Virus record (IMG/VR): IMGVR_UViG_3300032322_000290
Coordinates: 1-33,052 of that record
DNA from: a virus
Strand: one strand, 5' to 3'
Length of the DNA stretch: 33,052 nucleotides
Part shown: one piece after another, positions 21,898 to 29,583 of the stretch
Layout of the letters: each line of letters starts with the position of its first letter
How positions within the stretch are numbered: the first letter of the stretch is position 1
Notes under the pieces: model-generated
Database searches by the model: none
Seen by the model: the letters and a program-made list of their open reading frames with translations, nothing else
Told to the model about the DNA's origin: nothing
Translations under genes and position numbers: made by a program

Positions 21898-21925
21898 AGC
21901 CCTTGCAAGTGCAGGGGCTTTTTTT
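21898..21925 (+). terminator. Intrinsic terminator after the tail tube gene
   Basis: AGCCCTTGCA (21898-21907) faces TGCAGGGGCT (21910-21919), complementary with one G-T wobble, and is followed by T7 (21919-21925). The closing loop would be short, so the innermost pairs may open. It ends the tail tube transcript. Confidence 0.85.
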
Positions 21926-21959
21926 GTTAATTACCTTTGGTTTGAGCATTTATATAAGA

Positions 21960-22334
21960 ATGATACAATTAACTAAAGGAGCAACGCAATTCATCTATTT
22001 GACCTTAACGGAAAAGCAAACGTTAACGAATCCTAATTACTTGTTCGTGTTTAAAAATAGGTCTACTAATACAGAGGTAAAGTTTGTATTATTAAACGCT
22101 GCTGATTTATCTTTGTATAAAGACAGATATAATAAATTTAGTATAAAGTCAGATAAATATTTTTCAAGCAAACCTAGAGGGCAGTATAGCTATTCAGTTT
22201 ACCAACAAACTAGCACTTCAAATACCGATATAACAGGACTAACAGAATTAGAGAGTGGGATAATGTGGCTGAATGAAACAGAAAATGTTTATACTGAATA
22301 TCAAACTAATGATACATTTAAAGTAAGACAATGA
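21960..22334 (+). CDS. Conserved virion-associated protein, 124 aa
   Basis: I start at ATG 21960; the longer frame from 21903 begins in the terminator and is unlikely. The protein is beta-rich: IQLTKGATQFIYLTLTEKQTL, YLFVFKNRSTNTEVKFVLL, YKDRYNKFSI, GQYSYSVYQQTS. This pattern of a small beta-sandwich protein just before the portal recurs in Bacteroidota phages. Possibly a head or tail decoration protein. TACCTTTG at 21932 resembles a -7 element, but no -33 partner is placed correctly. ATGA-coupled to the portal gene. Confidence 0.6.
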   Translation: MIQLTKGATQFIYLTLTEKQTLTNPNYLFVFKNRSTNTEVKFVLLNAADLSLYKDRYNKFSIKSDKYFSSKPRGQYSYSVYQQTSTSNTDITGLTELESGIMWLNETENVYTEYQTNDTFKVRQ

Positions 22335-24253
22335 CAACAGGAGATAATTTTTTTGTAGTACAATTTGCAGAGGCAAAGCAGCCCGAATACAGAGAGAAGA
22401 AGAAAGAGGGTTACATGGAATACGGGGATAGGAATGACTACCCTTTATACCTAGTAGAGTTATTTAACAAGTCTGCTAAACATAACGCTATTGTAAGAAA
22501 TAAAGTACACTATATCTGTGGCAACGGTTGGACAGGTAACGAGCAGTTTATAGAGAAGCCTAACAGGTCAGAAAATCTTAATGATTTGACTAGGAAAATA
22601 TCTATGGACTTAGAGTTATTTGGTGGTGCATATATAGAAGTTATTTGGGGATTAAACCAAGTAGCTGAAATATGGCATATAGACTATACTAAAATCAGAA
22701 CCAATAAAGACAATACTCAATTTTGGTATAAGGATAATTGGAAAGATGCAAGAGAAAAGACAGAGTTTGTATATCCTGCTTTTAACCCAAAAGTTCAAGA
22801 GGGCAAACAGATTATCTACCTAAAGGAATACAGACCTAATATAGGGGTTTATTCTTTGCCCGTGTACTTTGGTGCTTTAAATTACATTGAATCGGATATA
22901 GAGGTATCTAAACACGTTTTAGGCAATGCGAAGACAGGCTTTAGTGCAAGTAAGTTAATTACCCTACCAGATGGGCAGCCTTCAAGAGAAGAACAAAACG
23001 AAATACACAAGAAGTTTAAAAATACTTACACAGGTTCGGATGGTGTAAAGTATATGCTATCGTTTGTAAACGATGCTTCTAGGAAACCTATTGTAGACGA
23101 TTTAGGACAATCGGATTTAACTAAAGAAGATTTTGGTAGAGTAGATGAGTTGATTCAAACTAATATCTTCTCTGGGCATCAAGTTACTACTCCTTCTATC
23201 TTTGGTATTGCGGTGGCAGGTAAGCTAGGCACTAGGTCAGAGATGAGAGACGGGTATGAGATTTTTAAGAATACTTACGTTAATGGTAAGCAGCAGTTCT
23301 TAGAATCCTTTATTAATACTATGGCAGGTTATTTTGGTTATAGTGAGGATATGCGAATTATACCAGCAGAAGCTATTGGCATGGAGTTAGGGGAAGCTAC
23401 CTTACTTCAAATTATGAGTAAGGATGAACTAAGAGAAAAAGTAGGTCTACAAAAACTAGAAGAACAAGCAGAATCTACTCAACAGGATGTAATAGATGCT
23501 ATCAATAGTTTAAGTCCTATCGTTGCAAATAAGGTATTAAACACTCTAACTCCTAATGAGTTAAGAGCTTTAATTAGTTTACAACCTAAAGAAGGTGGTG
23601 AAACATTGCAGCCAGAACTTAACCCTGTTGAGATGGCAGACCAATATTCTTTGTTTTTTGAATTAGGAGAAAATAAGTCAGAGTTTGAGGTTTGGAAAAA
23701 GAAGAACTATTTTGAGGACATGGAGTTGTTTGCTGATGTAACACAATTACAATCTGATGTATTAGACTTGATAAGCAAGGATAAAAGAATTACCGCAGAG
23801 GTAATAGCAGACACTTTAAAAGAGGATGTAGGTGTAGTTAAGAGAATCATTACAGCACTAGAAAAGAGAGGCTTCATTAAGTCTACTGAAACCACAATAG
23901 GTAAGGGTATAGATTCTAACATTCAAATAGAAAGAAAATTAACAGAACCTTTAAGAGATATAGTAGAAAAGATTAAACCTAAGACTACTGAATTTTTAAT
24001 TAGATATTCTTATGAATGGAAAAAGGGTATTCCTAGTTCTCAAAGAGATACTAATGCACATCCTTCTAGGGAGTTCTGTAAATATCTTTTACAAGCAAAT
24101 AAAATGTATTCTAGAGCAGAAATAGAGCAAATGAGTGCAAGGTTAGGATATTCTGTATGGGATAGAAGAGGTGGATGGTGGACAATGCCTAACGGAGAAC
24201 ATTCTCCTTCATGTAGGCATCAATGGGTTTCAAATGTGGTTACCAGAAAATAA
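22331..24253 (+). CDS. Portal protein with winged-helix insert and MuF-like C-terminal region
   Basis: The 640-residue protein starts like Bacteroidota phage portals (FVVQFAEAKQPEYREKKK, EYGDRNDYPLYLVELFNKSAKHNAIV). The crown and clip region is followed by GIAVAGKLGTRSEMRDGYEIF (about 298-318). Then, at about 474-519, SDVLDLISKDKRITAEVIAD followed by VVKRIITALEKRGFIKS reads as a winged helix. The last 70 residues (PSREFCKYLLQANKMYS, YSVWDRRGGWW, SCRHQW) resemble the C-terminal region of MuF-like minor head proteins. Thus portal and minor head functions may be joined in one chain. Confidence 0.75.
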   Translation: MTTGDNFFVVQFAEAKQPEYREKKKEGYMEYGDRNDYPLYLVELFNKSAKHNAIVRNKVHYICGNGWTGNEQFIEKPNRSENLNDLTRKISMDLELFGGAYIEVIWGLNQVAEIWHIDYTKIRTNKDNTQFWYKDNWKDAREKTEFVYPAFNPKVQEGKQIIYLKEYRPNIGVYSLPVYFGALNYIESDIEVSKHVLGNAKTGFSASKLITLPDGQPSREEQNEIHKKFKNTYTGSDGVKYMLSFVNDASRKPIVDDLGQSDLTKEDFGRVDELIQTNIFSGHQVTTPSIFGIAVAGKLGTRSEMRDGYEIFKNTYVNGKQQFLESFINTMAGYFGYSEDMRIIPAEAIGMELGEATLLQIMSKDELREKVGLQKLEEQAESTQQDVIDAINSLSPIVANKVLNTLTPNELRALISLQPKEGGETLQPELNPVEMADQYSLFFELGENKSEFEVWKKKNYFEDMELFADVTQLQSDVLDLISKDKRITAEVIADTLKEDVGVVKRIITALEKRGFIKSTETTIGKGIDSNIQIERKLTEPLRDIVEKIKPKTTEFLIRYSYEWKKGIPSSQRDTNAHPSREFCKYLLQANKMYSRAEIEQMSARLGYSVWDRRGGWWTMPNGEHSPSCRHQWVSNVVTRK

Positions 24254-24259
24254 AAAGAA

Positions 24260-24847
24260 ATGAGTGCTAATATTTTATTTATATCAGTAGAAACGATAAA
24301 GGACAGAAGCGGTTTGCATAATAACGTAGACGAGAAACTTATTTTGCCAGAAATAAAAACCTGTCAAGATATGTACATTCTCCCTGCGTTAGGAACTAGC
24401 CTTTACGAAAGATTGCAGGATGGTGTTAATTGTGGGAATCTAAATTGTGATGAAAAATCTTTACTAGACGATTATATTGTAGACTGCTTAATTAACTACG
24501 TTCTAAGTGAGTTACCTCAAGGTTTAAGCTATCAGTTTTACAATAAAGGCTTAGTTAGGAAGTCTTCAGATAATACCGAACTTCCTTCTATGCAGGATAT
24601 GATTGATATTGCCAATAGATACAAGGCAAGAGCAGAGTTCTATAAACAAAGATTAATTAAATACTTAAAACAAAATCAAACACTTTATCCAGAATATCTA
24701 AATTACGGAGCAGGATTTGATGCTATTAAACCAGAGAATGACGGCTATACGGCTTCTATTTGGTTAAATGACCCATACTGCTGCAAAGGTGAAAAAATAT
24801 TTAGGGAGTTATATCAAGGCGACAATCCTTTAAAATGTTGTGATTAA
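24260..24847 (+). CDS. Head-tail adaptor protein (DUF6712-like)
   Basis: The 195-residue protein starts ISVETIKDRSGLHNNVDEKLI and has PEIKTCQDMYILPALGTSLYERL, then VDCLINYVLSELPQGLSYQFYNKG, a helical pattern characteristic of connector proteins placed after the portal in Bacteroidota phages. The C-terminus carries Cys pairs (DPYCCKGE, PLKCCD) that may bind metal. Its stop overlaps the next possible start (TAATG). Confidence 0.7.
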   Translation: MSANILFISVETIKDRSGLHNNVDEKLILPEIKTCQDMYILPALGTSLYERLQDGVNCGNLNCDEKSLLDDYIVDCLINYVLSELPQGLSYQFYNKGLVRKSSDNTELPSMQDMIDIANRYKARAEFYKQRLIKYLKQNQTLYPEYLNYGAGFDAIKPENDGYTASIWLNDPYCCKGEKIFRELYQGDNPLKCCD

Positions 24848-25005
24848 TGAGTAAAAAAGCAAACTTAAAAAACCAAGAGAAACTAAAAACATATCTAGCT
24901 AAAAATGACCTTAAATCAAATCATCTCACAAATCAGCAGCTACGGAACGAGCCATCCGCAGATAAACACTGTAATCTTCGGGGACTTCGCAGACAAGCTA
25001 GATGA
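24847..25005 (+). CDS. Possible small basic protein, 52 aa
   Basis: ATG 24847 shares its A with the upstream stop (TAATG). The product is very basic (MSKKANLKNQEKLKTYLAKN, ending RGLRRQAR) and overlaps the tail terminator gene, which starts at 24905, by 101 nt. The first 20 residues look like a designed amphipathic helix, while the rest may only be shadow of the next gene. Its coupling to the adaptor stop argues for translation. Confidence 0.35.
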   Translation: MSKKANLKNQEKLKTYLAKNDLKSNHLTNQQLRNEPSADKHCNLRGLRRQAR

Positions 25006-25324
25006 CGCTGACGTGGTATACCCTGCTATGTTTTTTGATTTAGATGGAGGTAACTTTCTAGCAAAGCAATTATCTTTCGTTTTTAGCATTTATTTATTAG
25101 ATAGACATTTACTAGAAACAGGAGCACAAGAGGTTTTATCGGATATGAGTTTAGTAGCTGAAGATATAGTAGCGAGGTTAAGAACTCCGTCTAATGAATG
25201 GATAACTAGCGATAATATAAATGTTCAATTTTTTAGAGAAGCAGAACCCGATTTCTTGGCAGGGGTTAGGCTTGATGTAAGTATTACACTGCCGAGTATA
25301 AACAATAGATGCCAAATACCATGA
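24905..25324 (+). CDS. Tail terminator-like protein
   Basis: The 139-residue protein fits tail terminator or completion proteins: MTLNQIISQISSYGTSHPQI, FADKLDDADVVYPAMFFDLDGG, QLSFVFSIYLLDRH, QEVLSDMSLVAEDIVARL, alternating helix and strand. In Bacteroidota phages this gene type lies between the adaptor and the fibres. It overlaps the following gene by ATGA at 25321. Confidence 0.6.
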   Translation: MTLNQIISQISSYGTSHPQINTVIFGDFADKLDDADVVYPAMFFDLDGGNFLAKQLSFVFSIYLLDRHLLETGAQEVLSDMSLVAEDIVARLRTPSNEWITSDNINVQFFREAEPDFLAGVRLDVSITLPSINNRCQIP

Positions 25325-25674
25325 GTACTGCAAATTTCAAACCAGCACAACACGATATAGAACTTGTCAAGGGTAATTCTTGGCAGGAAACTTATGTGTT
25401 TACTTTAGATAACGTAGCAATTAATTTATCTACGGCAACAGTCTTAGTTAGTATTTATCAAGGCTGCTCTACTTCTGCTGCTTTATGGACTGCTACTAAT
25501 GGGAATGGGATTACTATTTCTGGAGTAGGTAACAATACAGTTACTATAAATAAAGTAGTTGCATTAGATTCTGGTAATTACATTTGGGATATGAAAATAA
25601 CCTTTACAGATGGAACAGTAAGAACCTATGTTTGGGGAGATTTCACTCTTTATTTAAACATCAATCAACCATGA
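25321..25674 (+). CDS. Small beta-sandwich tail protein (BppU N-terminal-like)
   Basis: The chosen start, ATG 25321, overlaps the upstream stop (ATGA); ATG 25309 is an alternative four residues longer. The 117-residue product reads KPAQHDIELVKGNSWQETYVF and later GNYIWDMKITFTDGTVRTYVWG, similar to the N-terminal Ig-like domain of BppU baseplate upper proteins that anchor fibres. It is ATGA-coupled to the long fibre gene, so it may link the fibre to the tail tip. Confidence 0.5.
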   Translation: MSTANFKPAQHDIELVKGNSWQETYVFTLDNVAINLSTATVLVSIYQGCSTSAALWTATNGNGITISGVGNNTVTINKVVALDSGNYIWDMKITFTDGTVRTYVWGDFTLYLNINQP

Positions 25675-28600
25675 GTGTAGAGATAAGTATAACAGACCAG
25701 ATAGTTGAGATTAATGAAGTTAGTAACCCTGTAGAGATTTCGGTTTCTGCAGGTGCAGTTGTTCAGCCTGTATGGGGTGGTATTACTGGAACACTAAGTA
25801 ACCAGACCGATTTACAGAACGCATTAAATGCTAAGTTTGATGACCCAACGGGTACGACTGCACAATATTTAAGAGGTGATGGGTCACTTGCTACGTTTCC
25901 AAGTTTTCCAGTAACATCTGTTTTTGGTAGAACTGGTTCAGTAGTTGCTACTGAAGGCGATTACACTTTAACACAACTTGGGGATGTTACCTTAACAAGT
26001 CCAACAAATGGTCAAGTATTAAAATACAATGGTACATCTTGGGTTAATAATACAGACACCGATACTGGGTTAACATCGGTAGGTTTAACAATGCCAAGTG
26101 CTTTTAGTGTCGCTAATTCACCATTAACATCTAATGGAACATTGGCGGTAACGGGTGCTGGTACGGCTGCACAATATATTAGAGGAGATGGTCAACTTGC
26201 TAACTTTCCCGATAATCAAGGTGGCGGTTCGTCTGTTAACTATTATTTAAATGGTAGTGTAACGCAAGGAACTTTTGGTGGTACTACTTACTACGAAATG
26301 AGTAAAACACCTATTATTGGTGCTGGTACTAATTTTACAAGAACAAACGCACAAGGTAATGGGTATATTGCATCATTTATTACCGATGCTGGAGACCCTT
26401 CTCTTTTAAATATACCAGCAGGTAATTGGAATGTAGAGTTTTATTTTCAGGCAAATACTAATGCTGGAAATCCACAATTTTATGCAGAACTTTATAAAGT
26501 TAGTTCTGCTGATGTTTTTACACTTATTGCCAGTGGTTCTACTAATCCAGAGGGAATTACGAATGGTACAACTATTGACCTATACTATACTGCAATACCA
26601 GTACCACAAACATCTTTACTTGTAACGGATAGGTTAGCGATTAGGATTTTTGTAATACCAGCTGGTAGGACTATAACATTACATACAGAGAATAGTAACC
26701 TTTGCGAAGTTCTTACAACATTATCAACGGGGTTAAATGCTTTGAATGGTTTGACTTCACAAGTGCAATATTTTGCAACGGGTACAAGTGGCACAGACTT
26801 TGCGATAAGTTCAGCAACAGATACACATACATTTAACTTACCAACGGCAAGTGCAACGAATCGTGGTGCTTTAAATAGTGCAGATTGGACAACATTTAAC
26901 AACAAACAAAACGCTTTAACCAACCCAATAACAGGAACAGGTACAAGTGGTCAAGTCGCTTATTTCACTGGCTCTACAACACAAGCAGGAAGTAATAATT
27001 TGTTCTGGGATAATACGAATGGTAGGTTGGGGATAGGTACAAATTCTCCAACAGTTGATTTTGATATTACAAAGTCTGTTGGTTCTGCTGGTGCTGTTAC
27101 ATCATTAGTAAAAAATAGTAATTCAGCAGGAGAAGGAGCCTTTTTAATCAGAAATGATTCATATTATGCTGGCTTTGAAATATTTGGTTCATTATTTCCA
27201 ACTAGTGTATTAAGAAATACGGCTTTATTATCAACACAAAATGGTATTACTAATTTAGCATTGGCAACACTTGGAAATGCAAATATATCTTTTCGCACAA
27301 ATTCAGCAGGTACCACAAATGAAAGGTTAACAATTTTTGGAGGTGGCAATGTTTCTATCGGTTCAACATCCGACTCTGGTCAACGCTTACAAGTAACGGG
27401 TGATACGTTATTGAGGGGTAGTGGAGCAACAAGTGGTACTTCTGCATTAACAGTTCAAAATAGTTCAAGTGCTAATATTTTAGGAGCATTAAATGATAGG
27501 ACAGTTTATGTAGGTTCTGCAAGTGGTTCATCTCACGCATTAGAAGTCAATGCTACCGCAAACGCTACAAGAATAGCAAAGTTTGGAAACTTTGAAATTG
27601 TCAATAATGGAAGTGCTGGTTGGACTGGTGTTGGACTTTCTATTGCTGGTGCAAATAGAACATTGCAATTTTTACCACCATCAGGAAATGCATTGAACGC
27701 ATCTGACACAATTAAGACTTTATTTACAGCACAAGGTACAACTTGGTCAAGAACAAGCGGAAATGCGATAAACTTTTATATCCAAGACAACCAGTTTGCT
27801 CCAACAAGTGGAACGGCAACTTATTTTGGCTTGTATATAAATGGGGGTGTCAATCAGACTGGTGGTGCAAGTGGTATTTCAAGAGGCTTGTACATAGATT
27901 ATAATATAGTTGCTGCGGCTGATTGGAGGAGTATAGAATGGAGCAACAATAGTGGATGGGGATTGTATGGTGCGGGGACTGCGAATAATTATTTGAATGG
28001 TAGGTTAGGTTTAGGAAGCACAACTTTAACTGCAATTAATTTAAACGTAGATTTAAATATAAGTGGTGCGGTTCAGTCGGTAGCTATACAACAAAACGGA
28101 GTTGTTCAATCTGGGGTTACAAGTGCTGCTTATGGTATTTTTAATGGTGCAAGGTTGCAATCAACTGCTTTTACACTAACAAACTATTATCATTATTGGA
28201 CACAACAATCTACATTAAGTGGTGGTTCAGCAATTACTAATCAATACGGATACTGGGTTGATAGCACTTTAATCGGAGCAACCAACAACTACGGATTCTA
28301 CGGAAACATTGCATCTGGCACTAATCGATGGAATCTCTATATGCAAGGCACTGCCAACAACTATATGGCTGGGTCATTGGGGATTGGGCAAACAACTTTA
28401 ACTGGTAGTAATTTAAGAATAAGTAAAGCACATACTGGTAGTGCATCAGCAATTAACTTTTATATTGATTCAACTATTCAAAGTGATGTAACTAACTCAC
28501 CGAAAGTTATTGCTACAACATTAAGCACACAAGCTGCTTCATTTACAGTTGCAAGAGCAACACATTACTTAGCGAATCAAGGCACAATAGGTGCTGGTTC

Positions 28601-29219
28601 TGCAATTACAACACAAGTAGGATTTGAGGTTGATAATACTTTAATAGGTGCTACAATAAACTATGGTTTTTTTGGAAATATAGCATCTGGGACTAACCGT
28701 TGGAATCTATATATGAACGGTACTGCTGCAAATTATTTTAATGGCAATACTCTCATCGGCAGCACAACCGATTCAGGCGAGAAGCTACAAGTGACGGGGA
28801 CAATGAAGGTGACGGGGGCGAGTAGCTTTGGGGGGAATATGACGCTGACAATTAATCAAAATGGTAACACTAATTTTTTAATTGCTAATACAACGGCTGG
28901 AACTTCAGCACAATCAACTATTCAACTACAAACTTCAGGTGGTAGTGGTTCAATAGGTAAATATAGTTCAACAACTACACCATATAAGTTTGTTGCAGAA
29001 AGAGACTTTTTTCTATATAACACAAACGCTGGAGGAGATATTGCATTTCTTAATGATTTCGCAACTGGCAACATCAAATTCGCTGCTGGTGGTTCATCAA
29101 CGGCACAGATGACAATAAGGTCAAACGGAAGGATAAATATGTCATCATTACCAACATCAGCAACGGGTCTTAGTGCTGGTGATTTGTGGAATGATGGTGG
29201 CACTTTAAAAATAGTTTAA
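25671..29219 (+). CDS. Long tail fibre protein, 1182 aa
   Basis: The start is ATG 25671, overlapping the upstream stop; a longer frame from 25584 is a shadow. The N-terminus (VEISITDQIVEINEVSNPVE) probably attaches to the tail. SVFGRTGSVVATEGDYTLTQ is a common phage fibre module; a FLSSADW-type motif (ALNSADWTTFNNKQ) is shared with the second fibre. Two modules of about 124 residues repeat in the last third. The C-terminus ends without a Peptidase_S74 chaperone or pectin-lyase signature. Composition is Gly/Ser/Thr/Asn-rich, as in trimeric fibres. It probably binds a host surface glycan. Confidence 0.8.
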   Translation: MSVEISITDQIVEINEVSNPVEISVSAGAVVQPVWGGITGTLSNQTDLQNALNAKFDDPTGTTAQYLRGDGSLATFPSFPVTSVFGRTGSVVATEGDYTLTQLGDVTLTSPTNGQVLKYNGTSWVNNTDTDTGLTSVGLTMPSAFSVANSPLTSNGTLAVTGAGTAAQYIRGDGQLANFPDNQGGGSSVNYYLNGSVTQGTFGGTTYYEMSKTPIIGAGTNFTRTNAQGNGYIASFITDAGDPSLLNIPAGNWNVEFYFQANTNAGNPQFYAELYKVSSADVFTLIASGSTNPEGITNGTTIDLYYTAIPVPQTSLLVTDRLAIRIFVIPAGRTITLHTENSNLCEVLTTLSTGLNALNGLTSQVQYFATGTSGTDFAISSATDTHTFNLPTASATNRGALNSADWTTFNNKQNALTNPITGTGTSGQVAYFTGSTTQAGSNNLFWDNTNGRLGIGTNSPTVDFDITKSVGSAGAVTSLVKNSNSAGEGAFLIRNDSYYAGFEIFGSLFPTSVLRNTALLSTQNGITNLALATLGNANISFRTNSAGTTNERLTIFGGGNVSIGSTSDSGQRLQVTGDTLLRGSGATSGTSALTVQNSSSANILGALNDRTVYVGSASGSSHALEVNATANATRIAKFGNFEIVNNGSAGWTGVGLSIAGANRTLQFLPPSGNALNASDTIKTLFTAQGTTWSRTSGNAINFYIQDNQFAPTSGTATYFGLYINGGVNQTGGASGISRGLYIDYNIVAAADWRSIEWSNNSGWGLYGAGTANNYLNGRLGLGSTTLTAINLNVDLNISGAVQSVAIQQNGVVQSGVTSAAYGIFNGARLQSTAFTLTNYYHYWTQQSTLSGGSAITNQYGYWVDSTLIGATNNYGFYGNIASGTNRWNLYMQGTANNYMAGSLGIGQTTLTGSNLRISKAHTGSASAINFYIDSTIQSDVTNSPKVIATTLSTQAASFTVARATHYLANQGTIGAGSAITTQVGFEVDNTLIGATINYGFFGNIASGTNRWNLYMNGTAANYFNGNTLIGSTTDSGEKLQVTGTMKVTGASSFGGNMTLTINQNGNTNFLIANTTAGTSAQSTIQLQTSGGSGSIGKYSSTTTPYKFVAERDFFLYNTNAGGDIAFLNDFATGNIKFAAGGSSTAQMTIRSNGRINMSSLPTSATGLSAGDLWNDGGTLKIV
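28257..28373 (+). repeat. Fibre repeat module, copy 1 (39-aa core)
   Basis: This encodes residues 863-901 (LIGATNNYGFYGNIASGTNR core). It matches 28629-28745 (residues 987-1025) at nearly every position at protein level, while the DNA differs at many synonymous sites. Start-to-start distance is 372 nt (124 codons). The upstream 80-90 residues of each module also align without gaps but with lower identity. Confidence 0.85.
28629..28745 (+). repeat. Fibre repeat module, copy 2 (39-aa core)
   Basis: This encodes residues 987-1025 (LIGATINYGFFGNIASGTNR core), the second copy of the module at 28257-28373. A weaker third relative (GLYGAGTANNYLNG) occurs near residues 767-780, so the fibre shaft may be built from divergent copies of one unit. 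Confidence 0.85.
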
Positions 29220-29302
29220 TGAGAATAAACAAATCACTCATAACTTATATCCCAAGTAGTGGTAGCGGTACGGCTCTATTAGGATTAAAAAAATTAGTAT
29301 AA
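29219..29302 (+). CDS. Possible 27-aa peptide between fibre genes
   Basis: ATG 29219 overlaps the fibre stop (TAATG). The peptide starts MRINKSLITYIPSS, then SGSGTALLGLKKLV, basic and partly hydrophobic, and ends TAA 29300-29302, 17 nt before the next gene. Its coupled start and the gap-filling position favour a real gene. Function unknown. Confidence 0.45.
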   Translation: MRINKSLITYIPSSGSGTALLGLKKLV

Positions 29303-29319
29303 AATAAAAACAAATAAAA

Positions 29320-29583
29320 ATGGGAGTACAAATTCAACCAGTATCAATCTGGGTAAACGGACAAAGCAAACAAGCATCAGAGTTAGATGCAAGAATTATT
29401 TTTGATGATTTAGCAACAAGTGCAACCTTCTACTACGAACTTAAAGAAGTAGTTGATGGGGTTAGCAGTGCATTATCTGTAGGCAATGTTGGAATGGATG
29501 GTGAAAATTATATTGACTGGGATAATTCTAACGAAGAGGCTTACGTTTATATCGCAGGTAAATTAAATCTTACTATTATTTAA
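29320..29583 (+). CDS. Small beta-rich virion protein, 87 aa
   Basis: The 87-residue product begins MGVQIQPVSIWVNGQSKQAS and has SATFYYELKEVVDGVSSALSV and GMDGENYIDWDNSNEEAYVYI, a pattern of short beta-strands. It lies between two fibre genes with shared-base coupling to the second (TAATG), so it may be a fibre connector or a small capsid/tail decoration. No family is firmly recognised. Confidence 0.6.
   Translation: MGVQIQPVSIWVNGQSKQASELDARIIFDDLATSATFYYELKEVVDGVSSALSVGNVGMDGENYIDWDNSNEEAYVYIAGKLNLTII

Noticed and set aside
21903-21959. Extended start of the gene at 21960
   Set aside because: It would begin inside the terminator hairpin of the tail tube gene.
25584-25670. N-terminal extension of the long fibre
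   Set aside because: It is an out-of-frame reading of the end of the upstream gene. The ATGA-coupled ATG at 25671 is the usual arrangement here.
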